Part shown: piece after piece, positions 12,582 through 23,810 of the stretch
Layout of the letters: every line of letters begins with the position of its first letter
Numbering within the stretch: position 1 is the stretch's first letter
NCBI GenBank assembly: GCA_029204225.1
Contig: CM055109.1
Coordinates: forward strand, 19,960,267 to 20,024,266
Direction of reading: 5' to 3'
Source of the DNA: Diphasiastrum complanatum
Taxonomy: Eukaryota; Streptophyta; Lycopodiopsida; Lycopodiales; Lycopodiaceae
DNA: 64,000 nucleotides
Program-made: the position numbers and the translations under genes
The notes under the pieces: model-generated
Seen by the model: only the letters and a program-made list of their open reading frames with translations
Databases searched by the model: none
Told to the model about the DNA's origin: nothing

Positions 12582-14255
12582 TTACAAGTAAAGGCTTTTT
12601 ACATCTAAGCCAAGTTTGGCTCTAAGAGTCTCAAACTTTTCTTTACTTAAAGCTTTCGTAAATATATCAGCAACTTGTAATAACGTAGAACAATGTACAA
12701 TACTTATATCTTCAGATTGTAACTTCTCACGCACAAAGTGATATTTCACCTCAATATGTTTAGCCCTTGCATGAAAGATAGGATTTTTAGCCAATTGTAT
12801 TCCACTTTGACTGTCACAGAAAATAACAGTAGGATTTACCTGCTTCATGCCAATCTCACATAACAACTTACGTAGCCAAACAACTTCCTGGGTAGCAGAA
12901 CTCAACGCTTTATATTCGGCTTCTGTAGAAGAAAGAGAAATAGTATCTTGCTTCTTGCTAGACCATGAAAAACAACCGCTACAAAAATTGAAGGCATAAC
13001 CTATTGTTGACTTTCTATCATCTATACTTCATGTCCAATCAGCGTCAACATAACCTTGCAACTTAGGTAAAACACTTTGTCTTTTGTAGATTAGACCAAG
13101 GTTAGGTGTACCTTTCACATACCTCAAAATCCTTTTTGCAGCTTTCCAATGGTCCATAGTGGGTGATGACATGAATTGGCTAATCAAACTTACAGCATAG
13201 CAGATATCAGGATGTGTAGTCGTAAGATATATCGAACTCCCAACTAGCTAACGAAATAGAGTAGCGTCAACATGTACACTATCATTAATACGAGATAATT
13301 TCTTACCAGCTTCGCAAGGGGTGATGGAAGGTTTGCACTCTGTCATGTGAAATCTCTCCAATATCTCTCCCACATACTTGTTTTGACATAACCTGATATT
13401 ACTGTCAGTTTGCCATACTTCGACACCCAAGCAATAGTGCATAAGATCTAAATCTGTCATTTCAAACTGCTTGCATAAGTTGGCTTTGATAGAACGAGTG
13501 AGGTTCTCATCATTGCCCGTGATAATGATATCATCAACGTAAAGTACAATCAGGACAATGCTATCATCATTTATAAGAACATAAAGGTTTGGATCTGAAT
13601 TTGTTCTTACAAACCCATGAGAAAGAAAGTAACTGTCAATGCGTCCATATCATGCGCGTGGTGCTTGCTTAAGGCCATAAAGTGCTTTGTGTAGTTTACA
13701 TACCTTCTGTTCTTGCCCTTTTGCCATGAAGCCCTGCGGTTGGACCATGTAAACTTCTTCCTCTAAGTCACCATTCAAAAATGCAGACTTCACATCCATT
13801 TGATGGATCTTCCACCCAAAATAAGATGCTAAGGCAATGATAAGGTGTAGCGTAGTCCACTTAGCCACTAGAGCAAATGTCTCTTCATAGTCAATTCCTT
13901 TGTTTTGCTCATAACCCTTCACTACTAGGCGTGCCTTATACTTTGCTATCGTGCCATCCGCATGAAACTTTGTTCTAAACACCCATTTGTTGTCAATGGG
14001 TTTCTTTCCAAGTGGTAGATCAACCAACTCCCATGTATCATGCCTGTGGATGGATTCTATCTCCTCTTCCATTGCCCTTTGCCACTCTTTGTGATCTTTT
14101 GTCTCATCAAAGGTTGATGGCTCTCGACACTTCAAAATGTCAGTCATTAGGGCATAGTTCACATGATAACGATAGGGAGACTTCATTTCCCACGTTGATC
14201 TTCTCACTTCATCTTGTGTGCTAGATCCTGGTTGATTTAGCTTTGCGTCCTTCAT
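12582..14255 (-). pseudogene. Copia B reverse transcriptase and RNase H
   Basis: The reverse transcriptase begins near 14255 and shows KWVFRTKFHADG, DYEETFALVAKW, QMDVKSAFLNGDLEEEVYM and LHKALYGLKQAPRA. The catalytic YVDDIIITGN lies near 13540-13510. The link region carries FEMTDLDLMHYCLGVEV. RNase H contains GYVDADW, SSTEAEYKA, CDSQSGIQLAKNP and a C-terminal ADIFTKAL. In-frame stops occur after QAPRA (near 13648), before the LVGS motif (near 13245) and after VDADW (near 13030). Apart from these the domain set is complete. Confidence 0.88.
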
Positions 14256-14318
14256 GATCTTTTCATACCATTTTGGTATCTTAGATTCAGGTGATACACT
14301 ACGTGGAGATTATGCATC

Positions 14319-15162
14319 TCAAGGAGTGTCTAAGTAATGTCTCTTACTTCCAACCGGTTTCTCCTTTATTGCTCCTATTGGCAAGTACCTCTCCCTAGGC
14401 TCTTGAATAGGTGGTGTCCTTTCATACTCGCCCTCTTGACTCTCGTCTTCACATGCATCATCTTGTGGAGCATCTTCTTCATCTTCTTCCTCCAAAATTG
14501 TGAGAAGTCTTTTGATGCTTTCACGACTTGCATGGTCTTCATCTTCATACCTATGCATTTCATCAAAGATCACATCGTTGCTAATGTGAATCTTATTCAT
14601 TACATGATCAAAACACCTGTAAGCTTTTGTCCTCTCATCATAACCGACGAAGATACACTTGATTGCTTTGGCATCAAGTTTCTTTCGTTCCTCCTTTGGC
14701 ACATGTACATAGGCCTTACATCCAATGACACGAAACTTGTCGATTTTTGGCTTTATTCCAGTAAATGCTTCTTCGGGAGTCACATTTGGAACCGCAATTG
14801 TAGAGCTCCTGCTTTGCAAGAACGTTGCCGCACTGCACGCTTCCGACCAAAGTGAATCGGTCAAGCCCATTTGTTTCATCATGGAGCGTGCACTCTCCAT
14901 AATAGTCCTGTTTTTCCTTTCATCTACACCATTACTATGCGGCATGTGTGACTGTGTGAATTGTCTTTTGATGCCGTGTTCTTTGCAAAAGTCCTCAAAA
15001 TCATCAGATTTGTATTCGCCCCCTCTATCAGATCTTAGCACTTTGATGCGTGCATCCAGTTGGTTCTCTACCAAAGTCTTGAACTCCTTGAAGCGAGCAA
15101 AAGTATCAGATTTCTTCTTCAAGAAATAAATCCATGTCCTCCTAGAGTAATCATCTATGGAA
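14319..15162 (-). pseudogene. Copia B integrase, C-terminal part
   Basis: This segment resumes the integrase cut by copia A with IDDYSRRTWIYFLKKKSD. It then carries the second catalytic Asp in VLRSDRGGEYKSDDF and the Glu region GVDERKNRTIMES, where canonical copia has GVAERKNRT. The GKR-like C-terminal region has FVGYDERTKAYRCFD, and an acidic linker leads to the reverse transcriptase. Joined across A to 20971-21514 it makes one integrase. Confidence 0.88.
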
Positions 15163-15439
15163 ACTTAGAATTTGCTTTGCATAGGAACACAGATCATGCT
15201 ACACAGTAACACAGACAGAAAATCACTCTCCTCAGCAAGCTTCACATAGCACTTGTATTTCTCAAAATGAAATTACACTGTACATATAGTTGTTCACTCA
15301 GGAAACCCATGCATGACCCAGGTTGCCGTTGGCGGGACGCGTGTCCCGTCGACTTGCCTCGTGGTGAGGCCAACTGATCCTTATCTACTGATAGGACCCA
15401 CAGTACAGTAACACAGTGATTCTAACTTTGATTCTAACT
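15163..15439 (-). repeat. 3' LTR of copia A
   Basis: Pairs with 20694-20970. The ends are ACTTAGAAT and ATTCTAACT on the plus strand, a near-perfect inverted pair lacking TG...CA. The minus-strand polypurine tract AAGGGAGAG lies just inside, near 15440-15450. Confidence 0.9.
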
Positions 15440-15492
15440 CTCTCCCTTAAAGTAGAGTCACTTTTTATACAGTCATATATATAGCTTTAAAG

Positions 15493-16056
15493 TCAACAAA
15501 CTTTAAGTACAAAAAGCTTTGATCTAAACTTATCAAACTTTTCTCCAGTAAGTGGCTTAGTGAAAATATCAGCTAGTTGTTCTTCTGTGCTACAATGAAC
15601 AACATGAATTTCACGACTCAGCAGCCTCTCACGTTTGAAGTGATATTGAATCTCAATGTGTTTAGTTCTCGCATGGAACACTGGATTCTTTGCTAGCTGA
15701 ATGCCACTCTGACTGTCGCTATGTAAAGTTGTGGGATTTTTCTGCTTCATGCCAATTTCTTCCAAGATTTGTCTCAACCATATAGCTTCTTGTGCAGCCC
15801 TACACATTGCCTTATACTCTGCTCCTGTGGTGGAAAGAACAATTGTACTTTGCTTCTTACTAGACCAAGAAAAGCAATTACCACAAAACTGGAATATATA
15901 TCCTGTGGTGGATCTACGATCATCATAGTCACCTCCCCAGTCCGCATCCACATAGCCACACAACTCAGGTAAACTATCATGCTTCCTATAAATCAAGCCA
16001 TACTCTAAAGTGCCTTTCACATAACGCATCAAATAGGAGTGTTTACTGGTTTGCAA
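15493..16056 (-). pseudogene. Copia A RNase H
   Basis: An open frame with MRYVKGTLEYGLIY, CGYVDADWGGDYDDRRS, LSTTGAEYKAMCRAAQEAIW, HSDSQSGIQLAKNP and EEQLADIFTKPLTGEKF, the complete Ty1/copia RNase H pattern. Its upstream link to the reverse transcriptase is lost: the sequence jumps near 16058 from DCKPVNTP to HSYLMRYVKG, removing roughly a hundred residues found in copia B. Confidence 0.88.
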
Positions 16057-16130
16057 TCCTGCAACCTAAACCTGTGCAGCAACTCTTTGACATACTTCAC
16101 CTGCGTTAAACCCACTTCATGTCCTTTTTG

Positions 16131-16755
16131 TCACACTTCTACTCCAAGGCAGTAATGCATCAGGCTGAGATCCGTCATCTCAAATTGTTCCATGAGGTTT
16201 TTCTTGATCATGTCTATCATTTCTTGATTATTTTCCGTAATAATCAAGTCATCAACATAAAGAGCAATCAAAGCAACCATACCATCAAAGCATAAGACAT
16301 ATAGATTTGGATCAGAATGTGTTCTCACCATCCCCTTTGAACGAAAGTAGGCATCAATCCTGCTATACCACACACGTGGTGCTTGTTTAAGACCATAAAG
16401 CACTTTCTTCAAGCGACATACTTTGTTTTCCTGTCCTTTCTTCTTCTAACTCACCATTTAGAAAAGCAGATTTCACATCCATCTGATGCAAAGGCCAACC
16501 AAAATGTGAAGCTAAAGCAATAAGTAGACGTAGAGTATTCCACCTACAAACCGGCGCAAAGGTCTCCTCATAGTCAATGTCTTTATTTTGTGCGTACCCT
16601 TTGATTACCAATCTTGCTTTGTGCTTTGCTATGCTTCCATCTGCATGGTACTTAGTTCTGTATATCCATTTGCAACCAATGAGTTTCTTGCCAACTGGTG
16701 GTTCTACTAAGTCCCATGTGCTAAGCTTAGCAATTGACTCCATCTCCTCTCCCAT
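16131..16755 (-). pseudogene. Copia A reverse transcriptase
   Basis: Motifs in order are WDLVEPPVGKKLIGCKWIYR, DYEETFAPVCRWNTLR, HQMDVKSAFLNGELEEE, KKVLYGLKQAPRVWYSRID and the catalytic ALYVDDLIITEN (about 16270-16235), then FEMTDLSLMHYCLGVEV. A small deletion just after ELEEE (near 16445) removes the VYMVQPEGF motif and shifts the frame, so no full-length enzyme can be made. Confidence 0.9.
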
Positions 16756-16900
16756 GGCCTTGATCCAAATGTTATCATCCTTCGCTTCACTATAAGTCGA
16801 AGGTTCTTTGCTTTGAATAATGCTATATAAGAGAGCATAATTTGCTTCATACCTTTCAGGTAGTATCTTCTCTCTTGTTGATCTTCGTAGCTCTCCCTGG

Positions 16901-18151
16901 TTAGATGATCTCCATCAATCTCTCAAACCACTTAGGGAGCTTTCTGTCTGGTGATCGGCTTCCTGGTGAAAATGTATCCCACGGTACATCCTTCTCCTTG
17001 CGTTTGTCACTTGCAATTTCAATCCTTCTTGCACCAAAAGGTTTGTCCCTACCTCTCCAACCTGTTTCTTGAGGTTGAGTAGTAGTATCTTGAGATGTAT
17101 CCTCATGTTCATCACTCGGAAGGTCAATGAATGGATCATCATCAGGTGGTATCCTCACTATACCATTTTTCCTACTGGATGTGTCTATCTTCTCAGCATC
17201 TTCGTCTTCATACATCTTGGATTCATCAAAGATAACATCTCGGCTTATATGGATTTTGTTTTTGACTGGATCAAAACATCTATAGCCCTTTACGCGATCA
17301 TCATATCCTAGGAATATGCACTTGATAGCTTTTACATCAAGTTTACGTCTCTCTTCCTTAGGAATGTGTACAAAGGCCTTACATCCAAAGATTCGCAAGT
17401 GGTTCACCTTTGGCTTCTTCTTTGTGAATGCTTCCTCAGGTATTATTTTTGGTATGACAATGGTAGGACTTCTATTTTGAAGATAGACTGCCGTGCTACA
17501 TGCTCCTGACCAAAAATCTTTTGGTAATTTCATCTCAACTAGCATAGATCTGACACTTTCCACAATCGTACGATTTTTGCGCTCAGCTACACCATTGAGA
17601 GCAGGAGTATGAGCTTGCGTAAATTGTCTTTTAATCTCACATTGATCACAAAGGTCATTGAAGTCATTAGACTTATACTCACCTCCACTATCTGATCTTA
17701 GGACTTTGATCTTCTTACCTGTCTGATTTTCGACCAAGTTTCTGAAGTTCTTGAAGTTATCAAAAGTATCTGATTTCTTCTTCAAGAAGTAGATCCACGT
17801 CTTACGTGACATATCATTAATAAAGGTCATGAAATAGAAGGCTTTTCCTAAGGACATGGTCCTCATGGGCCCGCATAAATTTGTGTGGATTAAATCCAGG
17901 ATGTTCTTTGCTCTTGCAACACCCCCTTTATTGAACTTCTCTCGATGCTGCTTCCCATATATACAAGATTCGAACATCGATTTCAAGTGATCTTCTATGG
18001 TAGGCAATCCTGTTACCATCTCCAATATTCTCATCAAACTGAGGTTTCCCAAGTTCAAGTGACCAAGCCTCTTGTGCCACAACTCAGTTTGCGAAAGAAT
18101 GGATGATACAAGTCCATGTTGCCCCTTGATTGTAGCATTCAACCTGTACAA
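16901..18151 (-). pseudogene. Copia A integrase
   Basis: A 416-codon open frame. The zinc domain has HKRLGHLN but the Cys pair reads FESC instead of CXXC. The core has IHTNLCGPM, where family members have Asp instead of Asn, then VLRSDSGGEYKS and GVAERKNRTIVES, so the first catalytic Asp of the DDE triad appears lost. The C-terminal part with FLGYDDRVKGYRCFDPVKNK is intact. The frame differs from that of the upstream gag-protease segment, which shows a frameshift near 18200. Confidence 0.9.
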
Positions 18152-18243
18152 TTTTGTATTGGGTTCTCTTATTCCATTCGCAATAACTTTGAACTTTTAG
18201 TTCGCATCCTTCACAAAGCAACGATCATGGGCGAATTCTACTT

Positions 18244-19382
18244 TCAACTTTTGATCAGTAATGACTCCACAGAAAGTATATTTTTCTTCAAACCTGGTAC
18301 GTAAAGTACCTCCCTGATCATCCTGCTTTTGCCATCAGGCAGTTGGAAAACTGTGCCTATCCCCTTGATCATGCACACCTCACCATTTGCTTGTGAAACA
18401 GATGTTCTATTATCCAACACCTTCAAACTACTAAACCAATTCTTGTTACCTGTCATGTGTCTTGTGGCTCCTGAGTCAATATACCATGCTTGATCATCTT
18501 GATTAGATGACAATGCAGATATGAAGATGCTAGAATCTTCAATCTCACCATCATCGACAAGGTTACCTGCTTGTTTTGGTTTTCCCTTGTCTTGTTCCGC
18601 CAGGAATTTGAGACATTCACTCTTCCAATGGCCCTTTTGACCACAATGGAAGCACTTGTCTTTCTTCTTAGTTTTGCTGGAAGATCCCTCATCCTCCTGA
18701 GACTTGGCAAATTGATGCTTAGTCTTCTTCTTGCCCTTGCCCTTGCCTTGTTTTTGGCGTGTCGCAAGTGCCTGATCGTCAGTATTTTGACATCTAGCTT
18801 TCACCATTTCTCGTCGTTGCTCTTCCTGCATCAAGATTCCTGTGAGCTCATCAAAGGTTGGCAATCTTTCTCTTGATGCTATTCCGCTCACAAACATCTG
18901 ATAGGGTTCTGCAATGCCGCATAATGCATTATACACAGCTCCACATCACGTATGCGCTCTCCAATAGAATGCAGTTCACCTCTCATTGTCTTGATTCTGG
19001 TCATGTATGTCTGAATGTGCTCTCCTTGCTCCATGCGGGCACTATTCAACTTTGACTTCAGAAACATGATTCTTGACGGATTTGACGTCTCGAACTGCTC
19101 CTTTAGCACATCCCATGCCTATCTGGGTGTAATAGCATCACAAATGTGAGTAATGATGTGATCCTTCACTGACAAGTTAATGAAGGTCAAAGCTTTTCTC
19201 ATCTTTTTGTCGAACACTTTGATGTCTGCTTCATTTGGCGGCCTTCTCTCATCACCTGTGACGACTTCCCACATATCTTTCTCCATTAGTATGTTTTTCA
19301 TTTTGAATTTCCACACTGCATAGTTGGAAATCCCGTCCAATTTGCTACTTTCACTCAAAATGGACTCTCCCATGTTTGCCAT
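18244..19382 (-). pseudogene. Copia A gag and protease
   Basis: Gag starts at MANMGESILSESSKLDG and shows the copia gag (UBN2-like) core NYAVWKFKMKNILMEKDMWE. An in-frame TAG lies at 19119-19121 and a frameshift between about 18936 and 18888. A CCHC knuckle CFHCGQKGHWKSEC lies at 18613-18654. The protease site YIDSGATRHMTG is at about 18450-18490. The region is otherwise colinear with gag-protease of copia B. Confidence 0.88.
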
Positions 19383-19389
19383 CGCAAAA

Positions 19390-20681
19390 CTGCTTGAAAC
19401 TTCTGCCTTAGGCTAAGAACAGTATGTCGAGGCCAATAGTGATGTCAAAAGTTGAAAATAATGACCTGCACTTTTTTTCTTACCAGGCCACTCGCCGCTT
19501 TTCCACCAATTTGAAAGCCAAATCGGCGTCGCCTTCCGAAATGCACTCAGTCGTCAACTCCCAACAACGTGCCCAGTGGAATAGTGAAACTACTTCTGGC
19601 ATACTCTGAACACTTTCTCTGCTGCAACCACTCTGTTTTGTTGTACCGTACTTGCAGGTACAGTCCGGGTGCCTTTCGTTTGGAGGTTATAGCCTTTCGT
19701 TTGGGTCAAAACGGGCAAAGGACCCAAAAATAGGGACTTTTCTAGCTTTTGAACTGTTTCTTCACTTTGAAGAAACTTCACTCTTCACTTGTGAAGGGAC
19801 CCAACTCAACTTTCAGTACGAAAATTTTTAATGAAGTTGAAGGCCAGAATGCACTTCAATTCTTCAGGGCCCTGTTCAAAGCTCATCCAATGGCTGAACC
19901 AAATCTTGTGGTTCAAATTTCCCTCCCATCACAGATTCTGGACCGTTGATTCATTTGACACCTTATTTAAAGGTTCAAAGTACATCTGGTCATCGAACCA
20001 TACTCCTGCAGACGCTATGGTCTTCAATACACTAAGTTGTTCATCGCGTTGGACGCGTGAACAGCCCGCGACCTCTCTGCCTGCGGCCGTGCCTCCCTTC
20101 TCTGAAAACTATCAGATTAAGCTCTCCTTTGGATCGTTTTGAGCACGATCTGAGGCCTGCAGCAGGGTCACCCTACTGAATCCATGACTGTAGAGTGTTC
20201 AGTCAGGAAATTCCGTGGAGAAACGGTGATTTTAGCTCAACTTGACAAAGTGGCTTTTTCACCTTTTTACCGCAAATCTGCTAGGTTAACTGTCTGGAGA
20301 CAAATCTCTAACATAAACCTCAGAATCTCTCCATGGCTGATTGACAGTGTGATTAGCTTCCTTCTTGTCCTTATGACATCCAAAATGGTGCACAAAAAAC
20401 GAAGAAATCACCAGTTATGTATAAAAACCGTAACCCCAAGTCCGGTTTCAATTTTTAGCTGGCTTCGAAATTGTCAATTTTTCACCAAATTTTTTCCTGT
20501 CTGATGCTATGCACAGGTAATAATCCCTCTGCTAAGCTTAGCAAGCCTCTATGAATCAGAAACCATGCACCAGTGCTTCTCTTTCCGTCTTCAACCCGTC
20601 ATAAAATCCCAAACTCTCAGAAGACAGTTCTCCCGAAGCTCTCTTCAACGGCGACACTGTATTGTGTACACTCCCTATACG
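19390..20681 (-). other. Long untranslated leader of copia A
   Basis: About 1.3 kb between the primer site and the gag start carries no credible frame. Blocks are conserved with the leader of copia B at 22560-23797, including TACCAGGCCACYCGCCGC and a GTACCGTACTTGCAGGTAC motif that can form a 5-bp stem, followed by a repeated CTTTCGTTTGG pair. Conservation between two diverged families suggests a cis-acting role such as packaging or translation; that role is inference. Confidence 0.6.
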
Positions 20682-20693
20682 GCTCTGATACCA
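20682..20693 (-). promoter_or_regulatory. Primer-binding site of copia A
   Basis: The minus strand reads TGGTATCAGAGC directly inside the 5' LTR, matching the 3' end of plant initiator-Met tRNA as used by most plant LTR retrotransposons. Confidence 0.92.
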
Positions 20694-20970
20694 ACTTAGA
20701 ATTTGCTTTGCACAAGAATACAGATCATGCTACACAGTAATACAGACATAAAATCACTCTCCTCAACAAGCTTCACATAGCAACTGTATTTCTCAAAATG
20801 AAATTACACTGTACATATAGTTGTTCACTCAAGCAACCCATGCATGACTTAGGTTGTCGTTGGCGGGATGCATGTCCCGTCGACTTGCCTCGTGGCGAGG
20901 CCAACTGATTCTTATCCACTGATAGGACCCACAGTACAGTAACACAGTGATTCTAACTTTAATTCTAACT
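20694..20970 (-). repeat. 5' LTR of copia A
   Basis: Pairs with 15163-15439, with about 19 differences, mostly transitions. Outer flank TGAAA is the target duplication. Confidence 0.9.
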
Positions 20971-21760
20971 TGAAAGTCATAAAATAATATGCTTTCCTCA
21001 ATGACATGGTCTTCATTGGGCCGCACAGGTCGCTGTGAATGAGTTCCAGTGGTTTCTTAGCTCTTGCAGCTCCACCTTTCCTGAATGTCTCCCTGTGATG
21101 CTTTCCCATGATGCATCCTTCACATATTGCATGATGATCATCCTGCAATGCCGGTAACCCTATTACCATCTTCAGCTTCGCCATCAATCTCAAGCTCCCA
21201 TAGTTCAAATGACCAAGTCTTCTGTGCCACAACTCAGATTGAGATGCTGTTGAGATAACCGAACCATATTCTCCTGGTTTTGCAGCATCCAATTGAAAAA
21301 GGCCACAGTTACTATCTCTATAACCCTTCGCCATCACTTTATGGTCGTGGTTCATATCCCTCATAAGGCATCCATCCTTGACAAATTCAACCTTAAGATG
21401 TTGATTTGCCATTACACCAACAAAAAGCAAACTCTTTTTGAGTCCAGGAACATAAAGCACATTAGAGATGTTCTTGATTTTACCATCAGGAAATTGCACA
21501 GGTACATTGCCCACACCCTGTATCTAGCATTCCTCTCCATTGGCTTGAGTGACCTTATCCCCATCATGGATTGGTGAGAATTTTTCAAACCAATCACGTT
21601 TCCCGGTCAAATGCCTTGTGGCGCCTGAATCTATGAACCATCTGGCACCATCATCAACTTGGGATGCCAATGCCGATGAGAAGACACTTGTCTCATCATT
21701 TTCTCCATCATCTTCGGCAATGTTTCCTTGTTGAGTCACTTTTCTCGCCTTTATGTCCAC
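20971..21760 (-). pseudogene. Copia B protease and integrase, N-terminal part
   Basis: The protease site ARWFIDSGATRHLTGKRDW is at about 21655-21600. A stop follows EEC near 21525, then VQFPDGKIKNISNVLYVPGL. The integrase zinc domain HRRLGHLNYGS...CEGCIMGKHHRE is canonical. The first catalytic Asp is present in LIHSDLCGPMKTMS. The frame ends at YYFMTF where copia A is inserted; residues past 20971 on the A side are LTR sequence. The rest of the integrase is at 15162-14319. Confidence 0.9.
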
Positions 21761-21769
21761 TTTCTTCTT

Positions 21770-22547
21770 CTAACACTCGCGTGCCCAATGACCCGGTTTG
21801 TGCCAATAGTAACATTCGCCTTTCTTCTTCTTTTCCCCTTTTGATGACGACTCTCCCTCGTCATCATCATCTTTGGATTTCTTAGGAATCCTTTTCCATC
21901 CTTTCTGCTTGTCTTTAGCAAGCAAAGCTTGATCCTCCTGTGGGGTTTGCTTTGATTTCGCCACTTTGCGACGCTGCTCTTCTTGCAACATGATTTCGTG
22001 GAAGTCTTCAAAAGTAGGCAACCTCTCCCTCAAAGCAATGCCGCTCACAAACATCTGTAGCCCTTCCGAGACACCGCTCATTGTGGTATGTACCAATTCA
22101 ACATCCCTGATTGGTTCTCCAATCGCCACAAGTTGATCTCTCAGCTCCTTTATCCTGGTGAAGAAAGGTCCCACTGATTCACTTTCTTCTATCCTTACTA
22201 CGTTCAATCTCGACTTCAAGAACATGGTTTGAGCTGGATTGCAAGTTTGAAATTGCATTCTAAGAGCTTCCCAAGCTCCCCTACCTGTCGTGGTATCACT
22301 TATATGAGATCACATGGTCTTTCACTGAAAGATTGATCAAGGACAATGCTCTCTGCGTCTTTTTATCAAAGGCCCTCATGTCACCTGGAGTGGTATTTGG
22401 CCGGACTTCAATACCTGCCATGATCTCCCACAACTCTTTCTCCATCAAAATGCTCTTCATTTTGAATTTCCAGATGTTGTAGTTAGAAGCCCCATCAAGT
22501 TTGCTTGCATCGCCCAAAATTGCCTCATTGATATTTGCCATCTCCAA
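21770..22547 (-). pseudogene. Copia B gag
   Basis: Starts at MEMANINEAILGDASKLDG and has the gag core NYNIWKFKMKSILMEKELWE. A frame break near 22296-22258 splits it. The knuckle reads CYYWHKPGHWAREC, with Trp in place of the second Cys, and is followed by a stop at 21770-21772. The substitution should abolish zinc binding. Confidence 0.85.
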
Positions 22548-22559
22548 ACTGCTTGAAAC

Positions 22560-23797
22560 TCCACCTGTAGGCTATAAAGTGTATGCCGAAGCCAATCGTG
22601 ATGTCAGAAATCAATAATAATGACCTGCAATTTTTGTCTTACCAGGCCACCCGCCGCTCTTTCGCCAAATTGAAAGCCAAATTGACGTCGCTTTCCGAAA
22701 TGCTTCTCATCACCAACTCCCAGCTACCTGCCCAGTGGAATGGTGAAATCACTTCTGGCGTGCTCCGAACACTTCCTCCACGACAATCACTCTGTTTTGG
22801 TGTACCGTACTTGCAGGTACGATCAGGGTGCCCTTCGTTTGGAGGCTATAGTCTTTCGTTTGGCCAAAATAGGCTAAAGGAGGTGAAAATAAGGGCAATT
22901 TGGGTTTTTGAACTGTTTCTTCAGTGTGAAGAAACTTCACCCTTCAAAAGCTTGGGACCCAACAATTTTTTCAGTTTGAAGGTTTTTAATGAAGTTGCAA
23001 TGCACTTTGCACTTTAGACCCCTTCAGACTTTTTCACATCAATCCAATGGATCCTTTAGATCCAAAAACCCACTTGACGTGCAATAACCATTGTCGATCT
23101 GTGTGACTCGAGATCGAACGACTTTCCACGCTTTTGCGCGTTGATCAAGGGCCTTTGAAGCACCAGGCACTTCGGGCCGCTAACAAACTAGCTGAACTGG
23201 ACGTGCGAGGTCCCGCGACCTCTCCTCCTCTTCTCTCTCTCTGCGATGGATCTTTCTCTCTCTTCACAAGCTATGGCTGCTACTTGTGGATCGATCTGAC
23301 TACTCTCTTTCTCCACGGCCAGTCGCGGCCTCCTTGCTGTTTGGTCGCACTACCAGGGCGCCCATCCTCAGCAACTTACATCTCTGAAAAAGTCCTCCTA
23401 CAAGGAGATATCCAAGATTTTGCACTTTGAAACCTTAGCAGCTTTGAAGAGAAAGATATATTGGGCTTTACTCAGGCTTTCCCTGAGCTTTCACTAGTAG
23501 CTCCTATCTGGCTAAGGTCACCCTACAGCAGGCAATGTTATGCTCCAAACCGTTCTTCAAACGGTGTTCAATTGGATTCAAACCAATCACACATGCCAAG
23601 CAACCCTTCAGAAGATTTTTTAGCTTCACTTTTTGCTTGTCCTATGATTCAGCTGACAATCCCCTGCCTCTGAATCTTCTTACAGTTTTTGAGCTATTCC
23701 ACGAATCTCCACAGACTCGGTTTTGTGCTTCCTAGCCAACAAACCGTCGTGAATTCGCAGCTCTCTGTTCTTGTCTGGTGATTCAAGCCACCAAGGG
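22560..23797 (-). other. Long untranslated leader of copia B
   Basis: Non-coding region between the primer site and gag, homologous in blocks to the leader of copia A (19390-20681). It contains the same GTACCGTACTTGCAGGTAC motif near 22800 and one AGGGCGCCCAT motif near 23354. Confidence 0.55.
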
Positions 23798-23809
23798 GCT
23801 CTGATACCA
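23798..23809 (-). promoter_or_regulatory. Primer-binding site of copia B
   Basis: TGGTATCAGAGC on the minus strand, one base inside the 5' LTR. Confidence 0.92.
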
Positions 23810-23810
23810 A

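Larger units (their letters stand above)
15163..20970 (-). mobile_element. Copia A, LTR retrotransposon nested in B
   Basis: A minus-strand Ty1/copia element of 5.8 kb with 277-bp LTRs (5' at 20694-20970, 3' at 15163-15439). It lies in the integrase of copia B between the codons for YYFMTF and IDDYSRR. Flanking 5-mers TGGAA (15158-15162) and TGAAA (20971-20975) are the target duplication with one mismatch. The order is LTR, primer site, long leader, gag, protease, integrase, RT, RNase H, LTR. Gag and pol carry stops, frameshifts and deletions. The LTRs differ at about 19 of 277 positions, more than those of the host B. Confidence 0.92.

Noticed and set aside
14337-15129. Plus-strand frames of 134-172 codons with hydrophobic stretches
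   Set aside because: Antisense to the copia B integrase; the apparent membrane segments come from the opposite strand's codons.
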